A stretch of DNA of 15,501 nt from Gammaproteobacteria bacterium. GTDB lineage: Bacteria; Pseudomonadota; Gammaproteobacteria; UBA9214. The DNA lies in NCBI GenBank assembly GCA_030599705.1, contig JAUVNM010000011.1, positions 1 to 15,501 on the forward strand, in the 5' to 3' direction. The notes beneath the pieces were generated by a model that saw nothing but the letters and a program-made list of their open reading frames with translations, ran no database searches and was not told the origin of the DNA. Each line of letters opens with the position of its first letter. Positions within the stretch are counted from its first letter, which is position 1. Below are positions 6,478 to 13,310 of the stretch, piece after piece. The translations under genes and the position numbers were made by a program.

Positions 6478-7065
6478 ATGAACCCGTTAACTTCTATCCT
6501 GGGAACGATTATTTCCGGTTTTGTCCTGGCAATCATCATCATCCTTGCCCTCGGTACCGGCACCCTGAATCTCTGGTCACTCATCGTCTGGACGCACGTA
6601 CTCGCCGGTATTACCTGGATCGGCCTGCTCTATTACTTCAATTTCGTGCAGGTACCTGCCGTCGGCGAGGCGCTCGGGGATGAAGGTGGGCCCGGTCCGG
6701 CAGCGATCAACAAGTATGTCGCACCGCGCGCCCTGGTGTGGTTCCGCTGGGGTGCCCTTGCCACCTGGCTGACCGGTGCATCGGCACTCGAGAACATGGG
6801 TATCGGCCTGGTCAATGCCTTCACCCTGGCACCAGGGGCACAGATTATCGGGATTGGCGCCTGGCTGGGCACCATCATGCTGTTCAACGTGTGGGTGCTG
6901 ATCTGGCCAAACCAGAAAAAGATCCTCGGCATGGTCGAAGCCAGTGCCGACGAGATCGCCGGCGCCAAGAAGGTTGCCCTGATGGCCTCGCGCACCAACA
7001 CACTGCTGTCCATCCCGATGCTGATGTGCATGGTTGCCTATGGCCACAACGGTCTGCCGTTCTGA
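6478..7065 (+). CDS. Stand-alone urate hydroxylase PuuD-type membrane domain protein
   Basis: This 195-residue membrane protein matches the N-terminal membrane domain of urate hydroxylase PuuD (PF06181). Predicted membrane helices are near residues 7-28, 33-55, 84-101, 117-140 and 172-190. Conserved segments are WTHVLAGITWIGLLYYFNF, with a helix histidine, YVAPRALVWFRWGALATW, and NVWVLIWPNQKKILG. Full PuuD has a further C-terminal cytochrome c domain for electron removal. Here the protein ends at NGLPF and has no CXXCH, so electrons would need another carrier, or the protein does something else. The ATG at 6478 is chosen for its AAGAGGAG eight bases upstream and a start that leads straight into the first helix; reading from 6301 would add 59 residues from the promoter region. 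It is followed by a strong terminator, so it is probably a single-gene transcript. Confidence 0.85.
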   Translation: MNPLTSILGTIISGFVLAIIIILALGTGTLNLWSLIVWTHVLAGITWIGLLYYFNFVQVPAVGEALGDEGGPGPAAINKYVAPRALVWFRWGALATWLTGASALENMGIGLVNAFTLAPGAQIIGIGAWLGTIMLFNVWVLIWPNQKKILGMVEASADEIAGAKKVALMASRTNTLLSIPMLMCMVAYGHNGLPF

Positions 7066-7083
7066 GCCCGACCACAACCCGAT

Positions 7084-7117
7084 CACAAACCCGGCTGCTG
7101 GCCGGGTTTGTGCCTTT
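7084..7117 (+). terminator. Rho-independent terminator after the PuuD-like gene
   Basis: CACAAACCCGGC (7084-7095) and GCCGGGTTTGTG (7101-7112) form a perfect 12-bp stem with a 5-base loop, then CCTTT. It lies 19 bases after the stop codon. The T-tract is short but the stem is very strong. Confidence 0.8.
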
Positions 7118-7123
7118 CAGGGG

Positions 7124-7163
7124 TTTACCTGAACCCTGACCAGACGATAATATAAGTAATATC
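7124..7163 (+). promoter_or_regulatory. Candidate argD promoter with overlapping 18-bp imperfect palindrome
   Basis: TTTACC (7124-7129) and GATAAT (7146-7151), 16 bases apart, match the sigma-70 -35 and -10 elements at 4/6 and 5/6. The AT-rich segment GATAATATAAGTAATATC (7146-7163) is an imperfect palindrome of 18 bp, the length of an ARG box, and it covers the -10. It does not contain the TGAAT/ATTCA core of the classical ArgR site, so ArgR control is only a guess. Confidence 0.4.
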
Positions 7164-7169
7164 AGTGAT

Positions 7170-7196
7170 GGCAGTCTTTAACCGGGCTGCCTTTTT
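7170..7196 (+). terminator. Terminator-like hairpin in the argD leader (possible attenuator)
   Basis: GGCAGTC (7170-7176) pairs with GGCTGCC (7185-7191), including one G-T pair, over an 8-base loop, and TTTTT follows at 7192-7196. It ends 21 bases before the argD start and lies downstream of the candidate promoter at 7124-7151. It is thus either a second backup terminator for the PuuD-like gene or an attenuator in the argD leader. A 13-codon reading frame (7168-7209) runs through it. Confidence 0.5.
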
Positions 7197-7217
7197 CATT
7201 TACGGATAGCAGAAAAA

Positions 7218-8393
7218 ATGGCTGATCACCTTATGTCGACATATACCCGCCTGCCGGTCCAGTTCGAACGTGGCGACGGTATCTGGCTGTGGGACACGCA
7301 AGGCAGACAGTATCTCGATGCCCTGAGCGGGATCGCGGTATGTGCCCTCGGTCATGCACACCCCGGCGTCACTCAGGCGCTCGCTGAACAGGCCGGCCGC
7401 CTGGTGCACACATCCAATCTATACGGCATCGAACTGCAGGAAACACTCGCTGCCCGGCTGTGCACAGTGTCGGACATGGAACGGGTATTTTTCTGCAACT
7501 CCGGCGCGGAAGCCAACGAGGCCGCCATCAAGATTGCCCGCCTGTACGGGCACAGCAGGGACATTACCTGCCCGGCAATCATTGTCATGGAAAACAGTTT
7601 TCATGGCCGCACCATGGCCACCCTCACGGCCACCGGCAACCGCAAGGTCCAGGCCGGTTTTGAACCCCTGCTCCGGGGCTTTATCCGGGTTCCCTTTAAC
7701 GACCTCGAGGCCATCAGGGCCATAGCGGCAACCAAGAGTGACACGGTGGCGGTACTGGTTGAACCGGTGCAGGGTGAAGGCGGCATCAAGGTGCCTGACA
7801 GGGGTTACCTCGAAGGTATCCGCAGCATCTGTGATGAGCAGGGCTGGTTGATGATGCTGGATGAAATACAGACCGGCATCGGGCGTACCGGGGAATGGTT
7901 CGCCTTCCAGCACGAAGGCGTGCTCCCGGACGTGATCACCGTGGCCAAGGCGCTGGGCAACGGGGTACCCATCGGCGCCTGCCTGGCACGGGGCACGGCC
8001 GCCGGGATACTGCAACCCGGCAGCCATGGCACAACTTTCGGAGGTAATCCGCTGTCTTCCCGGGCAGCGCTGGCGGTGCTCGATGCCATCGAGTCCGGCA
8101 ACCTGGTTGCGAATGCCCGCAGCGTGGGCCAACAACTGCTGGAAGGTTTCAGAACCAGCCTCTCCGCCACGGCCGGTGTGCGTGATATTCGCGGCGCTGG
8201 CCTGATGATCGGGATTGAACTCGAGCGTCCCTGCAGCGAACTGGTCATGCGCGCGCTGGAGCGCGGCCTGCTGATCAATGTCACCGCGGAGCGGGTGGTA
8301 CGGCTGCTGCCGCCGCTGATTACCACAGACCACCAGGCAGAAATAATCGTCGAGAAAGTCAGCGAACTGATTTGCGAGTTCCTGGCGGAATAG
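7218..8393 (+). CDS. argD: Acetylornithine aminotransferase
   Basis: This 391-residue PLP enzyme converts N-acetylglutamate-5-semialdehyde to N-acetylornithine in arginine synthesis, using glutamate as amino donor, and in many bacteria also serves as succinyldiaminopimelate aminotransferase for lysine. It is a class III aminotransferase of fold type I. Visible sites are the phosphate-binding NSGAEAN (94-100), FHGRT (128-132), the ring-binding aspartate D215 in LDEIQTGIGRTG, and the Schiff-base lysine K244 in VAKALGNGVPIG. TTFGGNPLSS supplies a cross-subunit phosphate contact. The start at 7218 has only a weak A-rich upstream region; a second ATG lies five codons later. argF begins four bases after the stop, so it heads the argD-argF-egtC-egtB operon. 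Confidence 0.95.
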   Translation: MADHLMSTYTRLPVQFERGDGIWLWDTQGRQYLDALSGIAVCALGHAHPGVTQALAEQAGRLVHTSNLYGIELQETLAARLCTVSDMERVFFCNSGAEANEAAIKIARLYGHSRDITCPAIIVMENSFHGRTMATLTATGNRKVQAGFEPLLRGFIRVPFNDLEAIRAIAATKSDTVAVLVEPVQGEGGIKVPDRGYLEGIRSICDEQGWLMMLDEIQTGIGRTGEWFAFQHEGVLPDVITVAKALGNGVPIGACLARGTAAGILQPGSHGTTFGGNPLSSRAALAVLDAIESGNLVANARSVGQQLLEGFRTSLSATAGVRDIRGAGLMIGIELERPCSELVMRALERGLLINVTAERVVRLLPPLITTDHQAEIIVEKVSELICEFLAE

Positions 8394-8397
8394 TACC

Positions 8398-9321
8398 ATG
8401 ACACCAAGACATTTCCTGAGCCTGCTTGATCTCAGCCCGGACGAACTCCGGGGAATCATCACACGCGCGTCGGAACTCAAGACCATCCAGCGGTCCGGGA
8501 CCCTGCACGAGACACTGAAGAACCGTATCCTCGCCATGATATTCGAGAAGTCATCCACGCGTACGCGGATGTCCTTCGAGGCGGGTATGGCGCAACTGGG
8601 CGGCCAGGCGATCTACCTGTCACCCCGCGATACCCAGATCGGCCGCGGCGAACCCATCGAGGACACGGCACGGGTACTTTCCAGGATGGCGGATGCCATC
8701 ATGATACGCACCTTCGAGCACAGCAAGATCGAACGCTTCGCCGCCTATTCGAAAGTACCTGTCATCAATGCGCTTACCGATATGTATCACCCCTGCCAGC
8801 TGCTGGCGGACATGCAGACCTGGATAGAACTCCGCGGCGATATCAGCGGCAAGACGGCAGCCTGGATCGGTGATGGCAACAACATGTGCCATTCCTATAT
8901 CAATGCCGCACGGCAATTCGGCTTTACCCTGCGAATTGCCGCACCACCAGGCTATACACCGGATGCACAACTCTTGGCGGATGCCGGCCAGTGCGCCATC
9001 CTGCTTGACAGCCCGGCCGCGGCCGCCGACGACGCCGACCTCGTGGTGACTGACGTATGGGCCAGCATGGGGCAGGAGGAGGAGCAGGCAAGGCGTGTCA
9101 GGGCATTTGCGGATTTCCAGGTCAATAGCGCCATTATGTCCGCCGCACATCCCGATGCCCTGTTCATGCACTGTCTGCCGGCTCACCGTGGAGAAGAAGT
9201 ATCCGCAGCCGTGATCGACGGACCGCAAAGCGTTGTCTGGGATGAAGCGGAAAACCGCCTGCATGCGCAGAAGGCACTGCTGGAATTCCTGATCAATCCC
9301 GGAACCGGCGCCAACCGCTGA
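8398..9321 (+). CDS. argF: Ornithine carbamoyltransferase
   Basis: This 307-residue enzyme makes citrulline from ornithine and carbamoyl phosphate, probably as a trimer in the cytosol. Carbamoyl-phosphate binding is by SSTRTR (52-57) and HPCQ (131-134). The ornithine/catalytic loops are VVTDVWASMGQEEE (about 216-229, the SMG loop) and HCLPAHRGEEV (258-268) with the catalytic cysteine C259. The length is normal for the anabolic enzyme. It starts four bases after argD and is followed, six bases after its stop, by the EgtC-like gene, so all four are likely on one transcript. No ARG gene is broken or duplicated here. Confidence 0.96.
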   Translation: MTPRHFLSLLDLSPDELRGIITRASELKTIQRSGTLHETLKNRILAMIFEKSSTRTRMSFEAGMAQLGGQAIYLSPRDTQIGRGEPIEDTARVLSRMADAIMIRTFEHSKIERFAAYSKVPVINALTDMYHPCQLLADMQTWIELRGDISGKTAAWIGDGNNMCHSYINAARQFGFTLRIAAPPGYTPDAQLLADAGQCAILLDSPAAAADDADLVVTDVWASMGQEEEQARRVRAFADFQVNSAIMSAAHPDALFMHCLPAHRGEEVSAAVIDGPQSVVWDEAENRLHAQKALLEFLINPGTGANR

Positions 9322-9327
9322 TGCCCC

Positions 9328-10107
9328 ATGTGCAGACTCGCCGCCTACCTCGGTCCCGCGATAACCCTGCAACAGTTTCTGCTTGACCCGCCACACAGCC
9401 TGTACCGGCAGTCCTGGGAGCCGCAGGAACTCAAATATGCAAAACTGAATGCCGATGGCTACGGGTTTGGCTGGTACGGGCCGGATGATTTGCCGGCAAT
9501 CCATACCAGCGCACTGCCCATCTGGTCCGACAGCAACCTGCCCCACCTGGCACGGACATTACGCCAGCCGCTCTGGCTCGCCGAGGTTCGCAGCGCCACC
9601 CCGGGCAACCCGGTCCACCAGTACAACACCGCACCTTTTTTAGATGCCAGACTGCTCTATGTTCACAACGGCTTTATCCGGGAATTTCACCAGCAGGTCC
9701 TGCCGCACATTACCGCAATGCTGGATCCCGGGATCGTGGCAGACATATACGGCAACACCGATTCCGAGTACCTGTTTGCCTGCCTGCGCCAGTTGCTCGC
9801 AGACGACCCGGAGCTGACACTTCCCGCCGCCCTGGCAGGACTGTTTGAGCTGTTGTCCGACTGGATTGACGAACAGCCGGCATTAATGAATATCGTGATC
9901 ACCGACGGACAGCGGCTGTATGCAACCCGGCACGGCCTCAACCACGAGTGCCCGTCCCTGTACTACACGACCGACGATGAACTGTTCCCCGGCGGCCAGA
10001 TCATCGCGTCGGAACGCCTGACCGGTGACAGTTTCTGGCAGCCCGTACCGGAACATCACCTCCTCATCCTTGATCCCGAAAATCCGCCTGAATTGCTGGC
10101 ATTGTGA
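9328..10107 (+). CDS. Class II glutamine amidotransferase-like hydrolase, EgtC type
   Basis: This 259-residue protein is an Ntn-hydrolase of the EgtC/YafJ class. The catalytic cysteine is residue 2 (MCRLAAYLG), exposed after Met removal. NADGYGFGWY (41-50), VRSATPG (87-93), HNGF (113-116) and NTDSEYLF (143-150) build the glutamine/gamma-glutamyl pocket. In mycobacteria EgtC removes the gamma-glutamyl group from the hercynyl-gamma-glutamylcysteine sulfoxide made by EgtB. The pairing here with an EgtB-like gene, overlapping by four bases, supports that role over a general amidotransferase. The start must be 9328 to give Cys2. It lies six bases after argF, with no clear ribosome-binding site, which suggests translational coupling. 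The exact substrate is inferred. Confidence 0.85.
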   Translation: MCRLAAYLGPAITLQQFLLDPPHSLYRQSWEPQELKYAKLNADGYGFGWYGPDDLPAIHTSALPIWSDSNLPHLARTLRQPLWLAEVRSATPGNPVHQYNTAPFLDARLLYVHNGFIREFHQQVLPHITAMLDPGIVADIYGNTDSEYLFACLRQLLADDPELTLPAALAGLFELLSDWIDEQPALMNIVITDGQRLYATRHGLNHECPSLYYTTDDELFPGGQIIASERLTGDSFWQPVPEHHLLILDPENPPELLAL

Positions 10108-11264
10108 GTTCGGCTGCACTCCTTGATGAACTGCGGATGGCGCAGTCCCTGGTCGCAGGACTTGCGCAAGATCTCGATGCGACGGGCTGGCGCAGCCAGT
10201 TCCATCCCGACCTCAGTCCGTTGGGCTGGCACCTGGGCCACTGCGCGTTTACCGAGACCTACTGGCTGCAGGAAGTCATACTGGGTGATGACCGTTTCAC
10301 GGCGCCGGTCGCCCGGCTCTATACGCCGCCACTCACACCAAAGCCCGAGCGCGGCAAACAACTGCCACCCCCTCCCGCACTGGGTGCGTGGGTCCGGGAA
10401 TTGCAGTCCATCAATGCCGCTATCCTGGACAACCCCTCTGCCCGGGTCAGCAGCCACCCGCTGATGCAGGATAACTACCTGCTGCATTTTCTTATCCAGC
10501 ACTACAGCCAGCATTTCGAGACCATGGTCATGGGACTGACGCAGCAGGCGCTGGCCAGTGATCACGGAGACATCAATGTTGCCAGCCCGCTGGAGCTGCA
10601 GACCGGCACCCCAAAGACCTGCCGCATTGATGCCGGCCACTACAAGGTGGGCGGACCGGCGCCGGTGGCCTGTGACAACGAACTGCCGCCACAGCAGGCC
10701 ACCCTCGGGCCGTTCGCTATTGCTAAACAACCGGTCACCAACAGCGAGTACCTGGCCTTCATGGAAGCCGGCGGCTATACCAACCCGGAACTGTGGGATA
10801 CCAGTGGACGGGAATGGCTGCAAGCGTCGGGCGCTGCCGCTCCGGGCCACTGGCGCCGCAATCCGGCAGGCCACTGGTACGGCGTCGGCAGTCGCGGCCC
10901 GTACACCCTGACCGGGGATGACGTGCTGCACGGAATCTGCTGGCACGAGGCGCAGGCCTATGCCCGCTGGGCCAATGCGCGCCTGCCGCACGAACACCAG
11001 TGGGAGGTCGCCTGCCGCCTGCACCGGCTGGAGCAGACCGGGCGCGCCTGGGAGTGGTGTGACAACCCCTTCTACCCGTATGCCGGTTTCCGGCCATTCC
11101 CCTATGAAGAATATTCAGCCCCGTGGTTCAACGGCAACCACTACAGCCTGCGTGGCGGCAGCCTGCATACCCGCCCGGCTATCAAGCGCTCGAGCTTCCG
11201 CAATTTCTACCAGCCCGACAAGCGTCACATCTTTGCCGGCCTAAGGCTGGTGTACTCCCTGTAG
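10104..11264 (+). CDS. EgtB-like nonheme iron sulfoxide synthase (DinB + formylglycine-generating-enzyme-like domains)
   Basis: This 386-residue protein has an N-terminal DinB-like helical domain and a C-terminal FGE-sulfatase domain, the architecture of EgtB. EgtB uses iron and oxygen to join the sulfur of gamma-glutamylcysteine (or cysteine) to the imidazole ring of hercynine. The iron motif HX3HXE appears as HYSQHFE (133-139), and the N-terminal histidine ligand is probably H43 or H46 in GWHLGHCAFTE. The C-terminal core RGGSLHTRP, SSFRNFYQP and FAGLRLV (350-384) matches FGE/EgtB. It is somewhat shorter than the mycobacterial enzyme. The start is GTG at 10104, overlapping the upstream TGA in GTGA, a coupling arrangement. 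The EgtD methyltransferase is not adjacent, so hercynine as substrate is unproven; other EgtB relatives act on selenium or other thiol donors. Confidence 0.87.
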   Translation: MSSAALLDELRMAQSLVAGLAQDLDATGWRSQFHPDLSPLGWHLGHCAFTETYWLQEVILGDDRFTAPVARLYTPPLTPKPERGKQLPPPPALGAWVRELQSINAAILDNPSARVSSHPLMQDNYLLHFLIQHYSQHFETMVMGLTQQALASDHGDINVASPLELQTGTPKTCRIDAGHYKVGGPAPVACDNELPPQQATLGPFAIAKQPVTNSEYLAFMEAGGYTNPELWDTSGREWLQASGAAAPGHWRRNPAGHWYGVGSRGPYTLTGDDVLHGICWHEAQAYARWANARLPHEHQWEVACRLHRLEQTGRAWEWCDNPFYPYAGFRPFPYEEYSAPWFNGNHYSLRGGSLHTRPAIKRSSFRNFYQPDKRHIFAGLRLVYSL

Positions 11265-11294
11265 GTTAGGTGCACATCACCGGCAAGACCAATC

Positions 11295-11346
11295 GCAGGA
11301 CCGGCCCCCGGCCGGGAAATCATTCCCCGCGAGGCGCGGGTCCTAC
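11295..11346. repeat. REP-doublet (REPIN-like) palindromic repeat, copy C
   Basis: This is the same family as copy A at 36-93. It opens GCAGGACC (11295-11302) and closes GGTCCTAC (11339-11346). The left hairpin is CCGGCC (11301-11306) with GGCCGG (11310-11315); the right one is CCCGC (11326-11330) with GCGGG (11336-11340). The right arm matches copy A at nearly every base through the following CCCGA, while the left arm has drifted, including GCAG for GTAG. It lies 30 bases after the egtB-like stop and 20 bases before the next gene. Confidence 0.8.
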
Positions 11347-11366
11347 CCGAGGCTCAGGTACACCGT

Positions 11367-11930
11367 ATGAAGCAACGGTATAATGACTCGATGAAACAAA
11401 CACCAGACACAGGCACGCAGTCAAAACAGCTCGGCAAGGGCATGATCATCGCGGCATGGCTGTTGTTGCTTGCACTACTGACCTGGTTTTTCAATGAGCA
11501 GCTGGACCAGCAGCACAATCCGAACCGGCAGGTCCTGTCGGCCATGTCCCCCGACGGCCAGCCGCAAGTAATACTGGAACGCAACCGCTTCGGGCACTAT
11601 GTGGCGACCGGTCTGATCAACGCACAACCGGTGGTGTTCATGCTCGATACCGGCGCGACGGATGTGTCGGTCCCGCTGCCGGTGGCGGAAAAACTCGGCC
11701 TGAAAAAAGGACAGGCCCTGCAGTATCAAACCGCCAACGGCACCATCCGCGCCTGGCAAACCGTTATCGATGAAATCAGCCTGGGTGAACTGCGTGTCGG
11801 CCCGGTACGGGCCAGCATCAACCCGAGGGCACAGGGTAACGAAATCCTGCTGGGCATGAGCTTCCTGAAGCAACTGGACTTTAGCCAGCAAGGCAATACA
11901 CTGACGCTGAAATATCCAACCCGGAACTGA
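11367..11930 (+). CDS. Membrane-anchored retropepsin-like aspartic protease
   Basis: This 187-residue protein has one N-terminal membrane helix (about 26-42, GMIIAAWLLLLALLTWFF) and a single retropepsin-like domain in the periplasm. The catalytic motif is DTGA (94-97) in FMLDTGATDVSVP, followed by GLKKGQALQYQTANG and the hydrophobic ILLGMSFLKQLDF. It belongs to the bacterial clan AA family with a DTGA signature; such proteins should act as dimers, each giving one aspartate. Targets are unknown. The start at 11367 has AGG eight bases upstream; an ATG at 11391 (residue 9) is an equally reasonable start and would give 179 residues. The symporter gene follows after nine bases, so it probably opens the operon with nadC. 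Confidence 0.85.
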   Translation: MKQRYNDSMKQTPDTGTQSKQLGKGMIIAAWLLLLALLTWFFNEQLDQQHNPNRQVLSAMSPDGQPQVILERNRFGHYVATGLINAQPVVFMLDTGATDVSVPLPVAEKLGLKKGQALQYQTANGTIRAWQTVIDEISLGELRVGPVRASINPRAQGNEILLGMSFLKQLDFSQQGNTLTLKYPTRN

Positions 11931-11939
11931 CGACTACAC

Positions 11940-13304
11940 GTGAATTTCTTTGAACAGCTGACTGCCTGGACGGGTGATCTTTCCGGCCTGTTGTGGGGCA
12001 GCCCGGTCACCCTGCTGGTACTGCTGGGCACCGGTTTCTACCTGACAGTGCGCATGGGGCTGATCCAGGTGCGCGGGTTCCGCCATGCCATCGACCTGGT
12101 AGGCGGAAAATACAGCAGCCACAAGGATGTCGGCGAGGTCTCGCATTTCCAGGCACTGTCAACTGCCCTGTCCGCCACCGTCGGCACCGGCAATATTGCC
12201 GGCGTGGCCACCGCCATCTCGCTGGGTGGCCCGGGCGCCCTGTTCTGGATGTGGGTCACGGCCGTCTTCGGCATGGCCACCAAGTTCACCGAATGCACCC
12301 TGTCACTGAAATTCCGCCAGGTAGCGCCTGACGGCACGGTGGCCGGCGGGCCGATGTATACCCTGCTGTACGGGCTGCAGATGCGCCGTACGGCGGCGGC
12401 GTTTGCCACATTTGCGCTCATTGCATCGTTCGGCATCGGCAACATGGTGCAGGCCAACTCGGTCATGGACGGTCTCGGCTACCTGTTCCCGGAGCTGCAT
12501 GAATTCGCCTGGCTGATCGGTGTGCTACTGGCAATCTGTGTCGGCATGGTCATCCTCGGTGGCGTCAAGCGCATTGCCCGCGTGGCGAGCACGCTGGTGC
12601 CATTCATGGCCATACTCTATATTGCCGCCGCCATGCTGGTACTGATCGGCCATGCCAGCGAAATTCCCGCCGCCTTCGCCACCATCTTCAATCATGCCCT
12701 GAACCCGTGGGCCGTCGGTGGCGCCGCCGTGGGAGAAGCCATCCGCTGGGGCGTGGCCCGGGGCCTGTTCTCCAACGAGGCCGGGCTCGGTTCGTCACCC
12801 ATGGCGCATGCGGCCGCGCGCACCAACGAGCCGGTGCGCGAAGGACTGGTCGCCATGATGGAACCGTTCATCGATACCCTGATCATCTGTACCATGACCG
12901 GTCTGGTCATTGTGGTCACCGGGGTATTCATGGAAAGCAACGCTTCCCTGATGGGCGCCGCCCTGACGGCCCATGCCTTCAGCAGCTCGCTGGGCACAGC
13001 CGGCGCCTGGGTGGTCGGCGGCGGCCTGACCCTGTTTGCCTTCTCCACCATCATTGCCTGGTCGTATTACGGTGACCGCTCCGCCTACTTCCTGTTCGGC
13101 GAGCGTGCCGTAATGCCGTACCGGGTGATCTATACCCTGCTGGTCGTGGTCGGTGCCGCCGTGCCGCTGCAACTGGTCTGGAATATCGCTGATATCACCA
13201 ATATCCTGATGGCGCTGCCGAACCTGCTGGGACTCGTGTTACTTGCCGGCCTGGTGAAAAAACTGAAGGATGACTATTTCTCCCGGCCACACAAAAAGGC
13301 CTGA
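11940..13304 (+). CDS. Sodium/alanine symporter, AGCS family
   Basis: This 454-residue polytopic inner-membrane protein belongs to the alanine or glycine:cation symporter family (AlsT/DagA type), which imports alanine or glycine with sodium. The family signature appears exactly as GGPGALFWMWVTAVFG (96-111). SATVGTGNIAGVATAI (78-93) holds the substrate/sodium-binding unwound region, and GLFSNEAGLGSSPMAHAAA is the second conserved loop. The length is normal. The start is GTG at 11940, nine bases after the protease stop, with no obvious ribosome-binding site, so it may depend on coupling. nadC starts six bases after its stop. Whether alanine, glycine or another amino acid is carried cannot be told from sequence. 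Confidence 0.93.
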   Translation: MNFFEQLTAWTGDLSGLLWGSPVTLLVLLGTGFYLTVRMGLIQVRGFRHAIDLVGGKYSSHKDVGEVSHFQALSTALSATVGTGNIAGVATAISLGGPGALFWMWVTAVFGMATKFTECTLSLKFRQVAPDGTVAGGPMYTLLYGLQMRRTAAAFATFALIASFGIGNMVQANSVMDGLGYLFPELHEFAWLIGVLLAICVGMVILGGVKRIARVASTLVPFMAILYIAAAMLVLIGHASEIPAAFATIFNHALNPWAVGGAAVGEAIRWGVARGLFSNEAGLGSSPMAHAAARTNEPVREGLVAMMEPFIDTLIICTMTGLVIVVTGVFMESNASLMGAALTAHAFSSSLGTAGAWVVGGGLTLFAFSTIIAWSYYGDRSAYFLFGERAVMPYRVIYTLLVVVGAAVPLQLVWNIADITNILMALPNLLGLVLLAGLVKKLKDDYFSRPHKKA

Positions 13305-13310
13305 TACGAA

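Noticed and set aside
7419..8558. Long minus-strand open frame opposite argD and the start of argF
   Set aside because: argD and argF are certain from catalytic motifs; the antisense frame has no recognisable domain and is expected from GC-rich codon use.
8620..9546. Long minus-strand open frame opposite argF
   Set aside because: It spans the argF-egtC junction and has no family features; it is a shadow of high GC at third positions.
10056..11024. Long minus-strand open frame opposite the EgtB-like gene
   Set aside because: The plus frame carries the HX3HXE and FGE motifs; the reverse frame has low complexity and no domain.
11379..11384. Perfect TATAAT before the retropepsin-like gene
   Set aside because: No acceptable -35 lies 16-18 bases upstream, and it falls only 6 bases before the alternative start and inside the longer frame; probably chance.
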